Source: Datisca glomerata
Lineage: Eukaryota > Streptophyta > Magnoliopsida > Cucurbitales > Datiscaceae
Direction: 5' to 3'
DNA length: 64,000 nt
Assembly (NCBI GenBank): GCA_003255025.1
Contig: QANY01011424.1
Span: 1-64,000 of the forward strand
A model generated the notes under the pieces. That model searched no databases. It was given only the letters and a program-made list of their open reading frames with translations, and had not been told where the DNA came from. Shown piece after piece: positions 11,108 through 22,218 of this stretch (the stretch's first letter is position 1; each line of letters starts with the position of its first letter). The position numbers were made by a program, and so were the translations under genes.

Positions 11108-13995
11108 TCCTAAAGCAATTGTGACATCTTTCTTAATCTCATACTATGCACGTGACCCTCAAATGACTTCGTAGGAAGTGTCTTTGTAAAAGGATCAGCC
11201 AAGTTCTATTTTGATGCTATCTTTATAACAATCACAGCCCATCGATGCACGATCTCTCTTACAAGATGATATTTCCTCTCTATGCGCTTGCCCCTCTTAT
11301 GACTCATCGGTTCCTTGCAATTTGCTACCGCCCCACTGTTATCACAGTACAGGATCAGTGGTTTGTCCATATTTAGAAATACTTCCAGATCAGAATAGAA
11401 CTTTCTGTAATGCTGGATTGCTTAATACTTCTCCAGACTACAACTCCTCCACATAGGGTGAATACAAATCCAGATGTCGACTTTGGACCTGTCTGGTTGA
11501 AAATCAGAATCAGTATATCTAGTAGGGTTCAGGTCTCTACCTGAATAAACAAGCATATAGTTTTTCGTTCTCCTATGATACTTGAGAATGTGCTTTACTG
11601 CAATTCAGTGTTCCAAACCTGGATTCGGTTGATAACGACTGACAATTTGAACTGCATAATAGATGTCCAATCTCGTACAACATGGTATACATTGGACTTC
11701 CAACTGCTGAAGTATAGGGAAACTTTCTCATATCCTCTTCCTCCTAAGGTGTCTTAGGACATTGTTCCTTGGAGAGGACAATTTCATGTCTGGTCAGTTG
11801 TTGACCTTTATTGAAATTCTCCATAGAGAACCACTACAGCACCTTATCCATATAAGATGCTTGAAAAAGTGCCAAGAATTTGTTCTCTCTATCTCTTATG
11901 ATTTGGATGCCTAGAACATAGCTCGTTTCTCCTAAATCTTTCATTTAAAATTTCTCAGCTAATGACTTCTTACTTTTGACAAAGTTTCAACATTATTCCC
12001 AATGAGTAGAATATCAGCAACATAAAGAACTAAGAAAATCACTCTTATCTTTGGTGTATTTATAAACAAATACTTCATCAACATTTTTCTAAAAGTCATA
12101 AGACTTTATAATCTCATCAAACATGATAAGATCTAGATGCTTGTTTTAATCTATAAATAGATTTAAGCAACTTGCATTCTTTCTGATCTTGCCCATTTTA
12201 TACGAATCCTTCTGGTTGCATCATATAGATGATTTCTTCAAAAGAGTCATTCAGAAAAGCTGTCTTGACGTCCATTTGTCATAAATCACAGTCAAAACTA
12301 GTGGCTATGTACAGATGCCTTAGGGGAGAATGTCTCTTCATAATTGACTCCCTCCCTTTCTGTATAGTCATTGGCTACTAACTGCGCCTTGAAAGTCTCT
12401 ACTTTCCCATCTACACCTCTTTTCTTCTTGAAGATCCATTTATATCTAATGGGCATGACATCTTCAGGTTGATCTACAAGTTCCTATACGAAATTGGAAT
12501 ACATAGATTCCATTTCTTAGTTCATGACATCTTGTCATTTCTCCTTTTCAGGATCATCCATTTCTTCTTTATAAGATAATGAATCGTGCTTATTAGTGTC
12601 TGACACTAGGACATGGGCCTCTAGTTCATAGCAAAGTGGTTATCTCACAATCCTCTCACTACGGCGTTGCACCGGGGTTTACTTTGCAGGAACTGTGGTT
12701 TCTCTGGTTTGTCGTTTATCAGTAGAAATTGAAGATGGTATGATCTCATCAGTCGCTAATTCCTGGAGAACTACTTTGCTACGAGATTTTTAATTTTGCA
12801 TATAGTCATGCTCAAGAAAGGTTGCATTTATCGACACAAACACTTTTTTTTATCATTGTGACTATAAAAGTACACACCTTTAGTCTATAGAGAATAGCCA
12901 ACGAATATACATACCTCATACCTTGAGTCTAAATTTTTGGTCTTGGGTCTAAGAACGTGAGTTGGACACCCCCATATACGGAAATGACGCAAACTAGGTT
13001 TAAAGTCATTCCATAACTCTAAACGTCTCTTGTCGTGTGTAGTGCATATCCCCAAAATGTCAGTGACAATTATGAGTAGCTTAACATCGACCTAACCATA
13101 TCCAATAAGGTTTGGTTTCTCCACACTCTAGCAAATAATCCTTGAATTCTAAATTCAAGTATTCATTACCTCGATCGGATTGAAGGATTTTCAATAATTT
13201 ATCTAATTGCTTTTCAGTTTCAGCCTTAAAGTCTTTAAATTTTTCAAAAGTTTTAGACTTTCGATACATTAGGTAACTATAAACCATATCTTGAGTAGTC
13301 GTAAATGAAAGTGACAAAATATTCATATCCATCTCTAGCTTGTATATTAATCGATCCACAGACATCACTATATACTAACTCAAGTGGTTTTTTGGCCCTT
13401 TAGTATTTTTCTGTGAAAAGTATCTTGGTCATTTTATCTTCTAGACAAGAGTCACAAACAAGAAGAGTTCACACTTTTAGCTCTCTCAAATCACCATGCT
13501 TTGTTGACATATTTAACCTATATAGATTAATATGTCCCAACATAAGATGGCATAAATATGTGTTATCATCATGAGAAACTCTTTGTCATTTGTTATTTTT
13601 AGGTTTTGCTACTTTAAATAATTCAAAATTATTCAACGAGCGTTCAGTTGATTTAAGCATATATAGTCCGTTTATAATTTTAGCATGATAAATATAGAAT
13701 CCATTATTAGAAATAATAAGCTATGTATTAATGAAAGAAACTTTGAATAACTATTTTTGCAAAAATGAAAGAGAAATCAAATTCCTCAAAAAATCAGGAA
13801 TATAATAAGCATCGTTTAAAATTACATAATTATATCCAAAACGTAAACGAACTATCCATAATGCTTTAGCTGACATGAGCGCACAACTGCCAACTCTCAA
13901 AATGACCTCGCCATTAGCTAGCTCTCATGACGAATCAAGCAACTACAAAGAAGAGCATACATGGTTAGTGACTCCTGAATCAAGTATCTAGGATG
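11108..13995 (-). pseudogene. Decayed copia pol (protease to RNase H)
   Basis: Reading on the minus strand from high to low coordinates: a protease piece with LDSGVTNH near 13,980; a gag-pre-integrase with HLMLGHIN near 13,545; an integrase core from about 13,480 to 13,081 containing YEYF, YLMYRKS and SDRGNEY; an RT with DVKTAFLN near 12,255 and YRLKQA near 12,150; and RNase H near 11,560-11,110 with the ADPFTK-type end. Many stops and frameshifts separate these pieces. The RT active-site box reads YVAD instead of YVDD (about 12,011-12,023), so a catalytic aspartate is lost. The 95-codon open frame at 13,081-13,368 is the longest surviving integrase piece. The gene is non-functional. Confidence 0.85.
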
Positions 13996-14013
13996 TCAAA
14001 TCATATTCCACTA

Positions 14014-16097
14014 AACAAGCTATTCGAAGTTAATCCTTAACGCACTAGGACATGTGCATGCACATAAATATTACTAGATATTTTTTTTGTTTCTAGATGT
14101 TCTCAACACATGAGATCTAGAGATTATTGAGAATGACTTTTGTGAGACGATTCTCTAAAAGAAAGTGATGATTATTCTTTTAGATATTTGTATCACAGAA
14201 GAAAATCTCTCTAACACCAATCGCGTTCTCAAACTCTTGATTGACGAACTGATGATCTAATCGACTGATTCTCTCATCTTTTTTCAATAACCTAGGCCAT
14301 TAGAATAATATGTGTATATATTCTAGATAATGGCGTATTAGATTTTTAGGGATAAACTGAAATAATATTTAATTATAAAATTACCAATTATAGTTGGACC
14401 CCTGCAATTATGAACAACTGTAGTGTCATGTGGCACTGCAGTGTGCTGTGAGCCAGCACAATGCCTCACAGCACTACTGCAGTGTCATATGGCACTACAC
14501 TATCGCACACTCACTACTGTAGTTCATGTGGTAACACAATAGTTTATAACCCTATCAGTGATTGAAACGCGTCAATTACTGTGAATTAAATGATTATTTA
14601 ATCAAATAATTATCTAGATATTAGTTAATTCAAAATTAACATATCTGATTATTCTTATTTCACAAATAACATATATAGTTTATTTAAATTATTATCTAAT
14701 AATTTTTTAATTATCTAATTTCACAAATTAGATATTCTATTCACTTATCGATAATTAAAAAAATGATTATCATATATATATATATATATGTGTGTGTAAT
14801 TTCCAAAATTATATTTAAATATATAAATAATTCAATTTATTAATTCTTAATTAATTATCTCATAATTATGTACTTGCCCCAGAATAAAATTATTTTTGCG
14901 AGTCAGTCATTTGTCATGAAATATTTACACCTTAGACAGCATGGTATAGAGGTGACTTAAGGTATGGACATATAATCATAAGCTCCAATAAACTAAATTA
15001 TTAATTAAACTTTTTAATTAAATAATCTTATTTATTAATTCTATTATTACTCCACTATAAATATGAAATTACACTCTTAGAGATTATAGAATATATTTAC
15101 AGAGACAACGTGACATAGAAGTGACTTGTGGCGTGGACCTATAATCTTAAGCTCCCATAAACTAAATTATTAATTAAACTCTTTAATTAAATAATCTTAT
15201 TTATTAATTCATCATTACTCCACCATAAATATGAAATTGCACTCTTAGAGATTATAGAATGTATTTACAGAGTATTCTCGTATAGTCCACTGACATAATC
15301 ATTTCATGTAGTTCTGTTCTCCAATTATTGGTTCGTAAATTAAAAATGATCAAATTACCATTTTACCCTTCTAATTACCTGTTGATCCTTAAGTACCATT
15401 AACCCAGTAGTGAATGACTAATTTATAATCTTATTATAAATTTAAGCTCAATAACCATTCAATCTTAACACTTAAGGGAATCAATATATGATCCATTAGA
15501 AAAGCTTAGATTCTAAATCTTGTAAGATCATGTCCCCAGCCATCCACATCACTGAACCTCCAAAATAAAAGTTACTAGTCTAATTAACAAACAGACCTTA
15601 ACGAGTGAATCAAAAGATCCAGTAACTCATGCATAAGAGTTCAGGACTACTCAGGATTCAGACTGATCTACATATGATCATCAAATTGATGTGTATTAAA
15701 TCTTTATGATAAACGATACGTTAATAAAGATATTAACTCACATCGGTTCTGTCATGTATAAACTTATTATATAAAGTAACTTCACTAAGATATTTATCCA
15801 CATCAATGATCCGGATCTAGATCACACACATTCATAATGCTTAGTGAACCGTACTAGAACTCAATCATTAAAGATTACATACTTTAATATGTTGCTAACA
15901 ATTTTATTCATTATCTATGATCTTAATTTTCTCGTACTAATACAAGATCATAATCTCATTAATAAATATAAAATTCTCAGATATTTATGTAAATTATTTA
16001 ACAATAATTTAAAAGAATAATTAAATAAAAAATGTAATCCTCTTTAAATTTCATATCAAAATGTCAATACACATACTTTAAGGGCATAACCCAAACA
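14014..16097 (-). mobile_element. 5' LTR of the Angela-like element, 3' end missing
   Basis: The sequence matches the LTR at 31,485-33,107 from its start, but lacks the equivalent of 31,485-31,780, where the internal deletion begins. It carries a tandem duplication of about 170 bp (14,936-15,104 and 15,105 to about 15,276), which explains part of its 2.08-kb length. Short (TA)n and (TG)n runs lie near 14,774-14,798. Confidence 0.75.
14936..15276. repeat. Tandem duplication of about 170 bp inside an LTR
   Basis: Two adjacent copies begin with an 'aca.cgtgacatag'-like segment and end near 'gaat.tatttacagag', with few differences. The related LTR at 31,485-33,107 has a single copy (near 32,540-32,710). 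Confidence 0.8.
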
Positions 16098-16299
16098 CAT
16101 ATCTTTTAGATATATGTTGATTTGGAGAATACCCTTTTATAATATTCTTGGAGATGGATCACCATCATATGAGATCTGGTGCTTTTCATTCAGTCGAATG
16201 GGGTCGTCTGTTATATTGAGACATTTCATGTGTCATAAGGTCTTCAAAGCTAGCAGGGGAATATAATAGTTGATTTCCAATTAGCTCAATAATCGTTTT
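16098..16299. other. Right half of the Angela insertion target
   Basis: This sequence was continuous with the segment ending at 10,156 before the Angela-like insertion. It has no gene and is probably the flank or internal end of the gypsy-like LTR that follows. Confidence 0.5.
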
Positions 16300-17093
16300 T
16301 GTTATACCCATTATTTGGGCATATGTAAAAGACGTTTAAAGACGCAATCATGCAACCTGAGACTTTCCAGATTCTCGAGTCATATTTTTTAGGATTCTAG
16401 AACATATTGAAATAGTCTCAAGATCGAGTGCCTTGATTCCCCCATATCCGAGGCTGAATCTCTCAGTAAGTCCCAAGGCCACTCCCTCGGGGGCACCCTG
16501 AGGCCACCCCCGGGGGAGCATGAGGCCTAGCGCCTTGGGGATCCCCAAGGCACCCATCATTGTGGCCTCAGTGCAGCGATGCTCCCTGATGCCTAGGCGC
16601 GAGGATGCTCTCTTAGGCCTAGGCGCGAGGATGCTCCCCGAGGCCCGGCGCAGGGATGCTCCTAAGGCTGGGGCACAGCGCTTGATAAGGGGTCTTGACG
16701 GGACATGGCCTCAAGCTAAGCATTTCGAGATCTTCGAGGGTCACAGATGGTATTCATGTAAGCTAACTCATATTTTGACTAAGTCTCAGAAGAGAACTTT
16801 CGCTTTGAGAGGAACTCAAAGGCGGGAAATCTCCCTCCTCAATTCAAATATGGCTCTTGGGTCAAGGTGGAAGCTTGCATGGTGTCATCATATAAATTAA
16901 ATACTCCCAGACCAATCATGAATGAGGGTAGAAGAAAAAAGCTTGAAGCCCTATACCCAAGGAATCGGTCGACCTGCATCTAGCAAAATGTCGTCCTAAG
17001 CATTTAACGCAGCTGGTTCAATGGGGGCTGATGAAGTACATTGTGGGGGTATAAGGACAGGTTGTCCTGACACCTGAGGTCATCACCTATTAC
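16300..17093 (+). mobile_element. Probable Ty3-gypsy LTR, GC-rich
   Basis: It starts TGTTATACCCATTATTTGGGC, a form common in plant chromovirus (Tekay/Del-like) LTRs. It has a TATA-like 'atataaattaaat' at 16,890-16,902 and a possible end at '...cctattaca' near 17,093. It is more GC-rich than its surroundings and holds a 26-bp minisatellite. The overlapping open frames on both strands (16,348-16,560 and 16,520-16,900) result from this GC-rich repeat and are not genes. No PBS or TSD was found, so the right boundary is a guess. Confidence 0.45.
16578..16680. repeat. 26-bp minisatellite, four units
   Basis: Units beginning GATGCTC start at 16,578, 16,604, 16,630 and 16,655 (periods 26, 26 and 25). 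The core shared by the first three units is GATGCTC..-GGC..-GGCGC. Confidence 0.8.
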
Positions 17094-18812
17094 AGGTAAA
17101 ATAAAACTAGAGGACAAGTTCGTGTAAATTTTAAAATTAAGATAAACTATGAGAAAAAATTAGTGTAATTTACCTAAATATTTTTTTAACCATATTGTCA
17201 TAAGTGTTGGGAGCCAATAAAAAGTCTGGCTTTCTCTGTAATTGCTTGACACTGCAGATGGTAAGTTTGATCTAAGTCATCCAAAAAGATCTAGACGATT
17301 AGGATCAAAGGTTAAAAAGCAAAAAAAATAATTTTTATTATTTTTTTCAAATAATTTTTTAACGATCTGAATCATTCAAATATAATTAGAGGATTTAAGA
17401 ACTCCGGACTATCTTCTTGTTGATGACCAACGGGAGAAAAATCCAATCCAAAACAGAAAGGTGGGAAAGGTGAAATATGCGAATTGATTGACCTAGTCCA
17501 CGTACACTGAATTATTGGCATATACTACTAGTCAAAATTACAAAATGATTACCGCAATTACCAAATATCAAAAGTTGTCGTAACATTTTCACACAGGAAA
17601 AAAAAATTAAGAGCTGTCATAAATTTTAATTAAAAAAATGAACACAAAAGACAATATTTAGACAACGAAAGTCTTCATAAATATAATTATTACTGGCGTA
17701 ATAAAGATGAACGTAGAAGCAATTAACATGTGTATACGAAAGTTGTTGACATTGTCTTCCGGACCAAAACAGTTGGAACCAGAAAATTTTTGGACTCTTC
17801 TAAGTTTAGATTAAGATGAAAATTTTATATATAAAACTTGATTAGTTTAATTATATATTATTGATTAATTACGTGATTTAGAACACAAGTCATTTGCAGA
17901 TTGAAATTGTGAAAGCCTTGAAAGTTTGGTCTCCTTCATAATGTTATTTCCAACTTCTATCCCAAGCTTTACCACAACTGCTTCAAAAGAATGACTCCTA
18001 GAGAAAATGGAATCCCATTTGTGCACCAACCATATGGATATACACAAATCATAGAAGCAACAAGTTGCTCAAGAAATTTTGGCTTGCTTTCTATTTTTAA
18101 ACTAAAAAGTATACTCAAAAACAAATTTATTCCGTAGTTTAATTTTAGATTTTTAACTGACCTTTTGAAAAATATATTTAATCGAACTACTAACTTTCGA
18201 TATGGGAAATTTTCAAAAAATGACATTATTTCATTATATTAATTTTCTTCTTTAATAGTTCATTTTCAAACCACGAATAAGATGGATATGCTATATATTC
18301 ATTTTACTAGAGGGATATACTATTTAGTTTTCATAAACCAAACCAAAGAATGATTAAACCACATCCGAAGGAAGAAATATTCAGCCATCATTCAATTATT
18401 TTGGAAGTGGTAAGTAGCTCATGCAAATGGAGGGGTTGTGTGGGTTAGATATAAGAAACAGTACAAATCCATACCTAACATGAGAAATAATAAAATAAAA
18501 CTAAATGAAAATTTCCTCACAAATTCAATCAAATTGCCTTTTCCTCCACATATAATAATATTAACCATAATTTCCAATTTTGCACCCATTATATATCACC
18601 ATTTCAAATGAAGAACGGCACAAAACCCAACACCCCATAGTCCATACCCTTCAATTTCAAAAACCTTAAAAAAAGAAAAAGAACAGACAAAAAAAAGGAC
18701 AAATTTGAAATTTACCAGAAAATTAATTAGAACTCAATCCAGCAAATCACTACACTTCCCTCATATCCCAACTAAATTCACAATGTTAAAAAAAAGGACA
18801 AATTTGTCCAAT
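17094..18812. other. Gene-free stretch downstream of the DUF761 gene
   Basis: AT-rich with no recognised element or RNA gene. The stretch next to 18,812 must hold the 3' UTR of the gene at 18,813-19,415. No clear AATAAA signal in the correct orientation was picked out by eye. Confidence 0.5.
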
Positions 18813-19415
18813 TTACATGCTTCTAGCAAGCATTTCCTGGAATAACCTATAAGACTCCTGTTTTTCCAACAAGAACTTTTCATGACAGTTTTGAATGAAC
18901 ATCTCAGCCAGCTTATCAATCTCGTTGACTTCCACTTCACCCACCAATGAATTCTCATTCTCATTACCTTTTCTTTCCTCCAGCCATTTCAGGTACCCAG
19001 AAAGCTGTGACCCATCCTCTCCGTCACCGCACTGTAACTCCTGATCAGTCGAAATATAAGAATCCCACGTCGAATCATAATACAAATGCCCCTCAAACAC
19101 CGGAGCTGGAACTGGCATCACATGTGATGAAGAGCACCAGTTATAGTGCAGCCTAAATGACCCAAAGAAGATCTTGTTCTTGATCCTCTTATTCTTTTGT
19201 GGGTACATTAATTTGTTCATGGGTTGGTTTTTGGTAACGATTCGAAAGAGTACCGATTTCACCCTCGATAGCGACCGGGTGAGACGACGGATGTAGGAGA
19301 AGAGGACGGTTTGGATTATGGTCTTGATTTTCATGGAGGTTTGGATCGAAGTTGGTAATTTGATGGAGAAAATTTGGAGAGGGTGGAGAGTTTTTGGTGT
19401 AGATGGACTCACCAT
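18813..19415 (-). CDS. DUF761-type plant protein (single exon, intact)
   Basis: The gene encodes 200 residues in one uninterrupted exon, and it is the only intact cellular gene seen here. Residues about 25-75 are strongly basic (a KIK..RRLTRSLSRVK.. region, then PQKNKRIKNK). The middle (about 83-130) has conserved-looking HYNWCSSSHVMPVPAPVFEGH and is acidic around 125-137. Residues 164-200 form the DUF761-type tail: NEIDKLAEMFI..CHEKFLLEKQESY, ending in FQEMLARSM. Some proteins of this group are annotated as cotton-fibre-expressed or Avr9/Cf-9 rapidly elicited proteins, which hints at a stress or defence response, but the molecular function is not established. The basic part could favour a nuclear location (inference). 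The first ATG was chosen because it lies a fitting distance below a TATA box and the basic region follows at once. Confidence 0.9.
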   Translation of the reverse strand: MVSPSTPKTLHPLQIFSIKLPTSIQTSMKIKTIIQTVLFSYIRRLTRSLSRVKSVLFRIVTKNQPMNKLMYPQKNKRIKNKIFFGSFRLHYNWCSSSHVMPVPAPVFEGHLYYDSTWDSYISTDQELQCGDGEDGSQLSGYLKWLEERKGNENENSLVGEVEVNEIDKLAEMFIQNCHEKFLLEKQESYRLFQEMLARSM

Positions 19416-19475
19416 TTTATTTGATTGTTTATTTTTGGAGTGATTTTATGTGTATATGTATGTGTTGGTATGTGG

Positions 19476-19485
19476 ATTTATAAAG
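19476..19485 (-). promoter_or_regulatory. TATA box of the DUF761 gene
   Basis: The minus strand reads CTTTATAAAT, about 60-70 bp before the ATG at 19,415. Transcription would start near 19,450, giving a short 5' UTR of some 35 bases. The A-rich context right before the ATG is typical for plant start sites. Confidence 0.65.
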
Positions 19486-20201
19486 GGTCTTGATTACATA
19501 TTTGCCCCTCTACTTTTTTATAATTAATAAAGGAATGCCATTTACTTTGTCGAATTGTGAAGTTGGGCTTTATTCACCTTTTGGACTCGCGGTTTTATCA
19601 GCCTTTATAACTTTCTTTGTCTCTCTTCTATGCTAAAGCCGCGGTTCCAATTTTCGAAATTGAGGTTATTTTGTAATAAAGGTCAAAAACAGGGTTATTT
19701 TGGTTGCAAGAACAGGGATTTGCTACGCAATCTCGCAGTGACGTATACTGCTGGCGCCAAAGTGAGTGAACTTTCAATTTAAAAATTAATTAATTGAAAG
19801 GGAACTAATAGAACGGGGATTAAGGCTTAAGCTTCGCCTTAATTACAAGTCCGAGGTGTATAAAATACTTGAATATGTATCTGGTAGAAAGAGAATTTAT
19901 ATTAGAAAATCGTCCTCATTTGATATTGTATGTTTTTAATTTAGCTTATTAGTTTTAAAATTAAAGAACTTTTAATTTAAGTCTCTCATGTCAAATTCAG
20001 ATTTGAATATTAATTATTTAAATTTTTATAAGCTCTTTGTAGTGTCTGTATATAAGTGTATTTTGTTTGCTTGTGTTTGTATCTATTATTCAAATTCAGA
20101 CGACTTTGAATCCCAAAGTTTTGGAAATTATGTAAACTTGAATTTTATTATTTTTTTTATTGACTAAAATTCTCGATTTTAAGAGTAATTTTAGGGGAAC
20201 T
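19486..20201. other. Upstream region of the DUF761 gene
   Basis: No coding frame is present. This is the likely promoter region, but no specific regulatory element beyond the TATA box can be defended from the sequence alone. Confidence 0.5.
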
Positions 20202-20372
20202 GATATTAAAGCTATAATTTTAACTAATAAGATGATGTGTCAATCATTTATAAATTTTTTACATAAAAATATTCATAATTGAAATTTAGTAATTTATTAA
20301 AATAATTTATTAATTTTAGCTTAATTAATGATTTGACACATTACATGTTAGAATTTAGTATAAAAATCTTGA
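20202..20372. mobile_element. Possible MITE with long imperfect inverted arms
   Basis: The left arm contains GATGTGTCAATCATT near 20,233. The right arm contains AATGATTTGACACATTAC near 20,326-20,343, its near-perfect complement. The pairing continues outward with mismatches to about 20,202 and 20,372, giving arms of about 50 bp around an AT-rich centre. No secure TSD was found. Confidence 0.4.
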
Positions 20373-22218
20373 TTAATATAGAAGTACAAAATTTGAAATG
20401 AATTTAGTTGTACCTTATGATGTTTCACCAAATAGTCAATTTTTAAACCTCAATTTAAAATATAACATTTTTTTTACTTTGGAACAATAGACAACTTTTA
20501 ATACCACAATGTAAATCATTTAAATATGAAAAAATGAATAAACATTAATACTCTTGATTTTATAGAATTCAGTTTGATTTTATTTGTAGTTTTTGTTTAA
20601 TTTTAATATACTTTATTTAATGAATTTAATGGTATCCTAAAATTCAGCTAATGTGAAATAATAGAATCATCATATCTCTTAATTATGAGAAGTCAATATT
20701 CAGATAATGAAACTAATTATAGCTTATTTTTACTCCATTAGATCATTATCTTCTTTATGCTATTTTTTTGAAAAATATTGAAGATACGTAATCAATCACT
20801 AATATTATATAATCATCACTGATAGTATATAGTCAATCACTGATAGTATATATTCTATTCTTATACTTATTCACTAATTTTGAATTACTCTAAATTTGAA
20901 ACACTCGTTAAATAGATTAAGGACATTTTAGATAATAATTATTAACAATTATAATAACTCGCTATTTATTTAAAACTCTAGGAAATTTGACGTTTATCAA
21001 AACACAATTTTTAAACTTGTCTAATTCGTAAAGTTTCCTAAGATGTTTGTAGTTTACCAAGCTTACACGAATCTGCCGGTTCTGAAAAAACTCGTATTCT
21101 TAGAAAATGATAAATGCCATGTTGACAAATTTAGGACTTAATTTAATTGACATGTCACCTCAAATTTAGATAATAAAGAACTCATTCAAAGACCACAAAT
21201 GAATTTAATATGAAAACAAAAGCAGATATTGTGTGCATAGACACTAAAACTCGCATACATTTTATTTATTAGGGAGCCTAATCAGGAACGTCCAAAAATT
21301 AAGTTCAGGAGGGGCACAAAATCGTGACGGGTTTAGAAAAAAGAAGTTTTATGGGCTAATTGATCTTTACGGAAAAAAATAAAAGTTTTAATTTTATGTG
21401 AAGAAACATTTATTGTTCTACATAATCTCATAAAAGGTAATAATAACTTGAAAAAAATTTTACAAAGTACACCTAATTGCACTTCATATTTGCTTTCAGT
21501 AAATGTAAAAAAACTTTCCACTAATGAACAAAATATAACTAATACATGATTTTTTTTCCAGAGTTGCTTTATGATTATAATGATAAAAATAAAAATTAAT
21601 GTGGAATTAATTTTTCAAAATTGAAAATCTTTGTTTGTAATATATATTATATACTAATAACACAGAAGGCATATATATGAACTTTACTTTATTATTATAA
21701 TACGTAACTTTACTTTATTATTATAATACTTAATATTGAAGTGCTCCTTCCAAAAATAACCTATACAAAATTATCAATGAGTGCATCCTTGGAGGATAAC
21801 AATCTCTTGTTTAAATACGGAATTAGGGACTAGATTATCACTTCTCAAATCAATCTTTGAAAACACACACGATCCAGATAACATATCTAAGGGGAATCAA
21901 GATATTTTGATAATTTTTGTTGATGGCCCGACTATCAACGCACATTCACCAAGTACCGTCCTTCTTTGAGGTCAAGAGAGCAAGCACATCCGTGACATAT
22001 AAAAAAATTAATGAAACCAATTAGGGGACAATATATAGGGAAATTTAATTAAGCCAACCTACCTAAAAAAATTACTAATCTAATACAAACGGCCGGAGCA
22101 ACCAGGGGGCATGTGCCTCTTCTGGTCCCAACACAGCTCCACCTCTCAGTCTAATTGCAAAAGAAGAAAAAAAAAATCAAGTGTAAATACGAAATTTGAA
22201 GAAAAAATTATATATTAT
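20373..22218. other. Gene-free AT-rich stretch
   Basis: Short local repeats occur, for example 'cactgatagtatat' near 20,817 and 20,838, and 'ctttactttattattataatac' near 21,683 and 21,708. No gene, RNA or element boundary can be supported. Confidence 0.5.

Larger units (their letters stand above)
10157..16097 (-). mobile_element. Angela/BARE-like Ty1-copia element, internally deleted
   Basis: The element is bounded by a perfect 5-bp TSD, CATAT (10,152-10,156 and 16,098-16,102). On the minus strand it starts TGTTTGGGTTATGCCC at 16,097 and ends CACCCAACA at 10,157. Order on the minus strand: partial 5' LTR, protease, gag-pre-integrase, integrase, RT, RNase H, polypurine tract, 3' LTR. The end of the 5' LTR, the PBS, leader and gag are missing, so it cannot move on its own. 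The LTR start resembles the TGTTGG..TTATGCCC start typical of Angela/BARE elements. SIRE is an alternative lineage. Confidence 0.85.

Noticed and set aside
16348..16900. Overlapping open frames on both strands in GC-rich sequence
   Set aside because: They follow a 26-bp minisatellite, have no recognisable domain and lie inside a probable gypsy LTR.
18761..19156. Frames overlapping the DUF761 gene (67 codons minus, 69 codons plus)
   Set aside because: They are shadows of the real gene in other frames.
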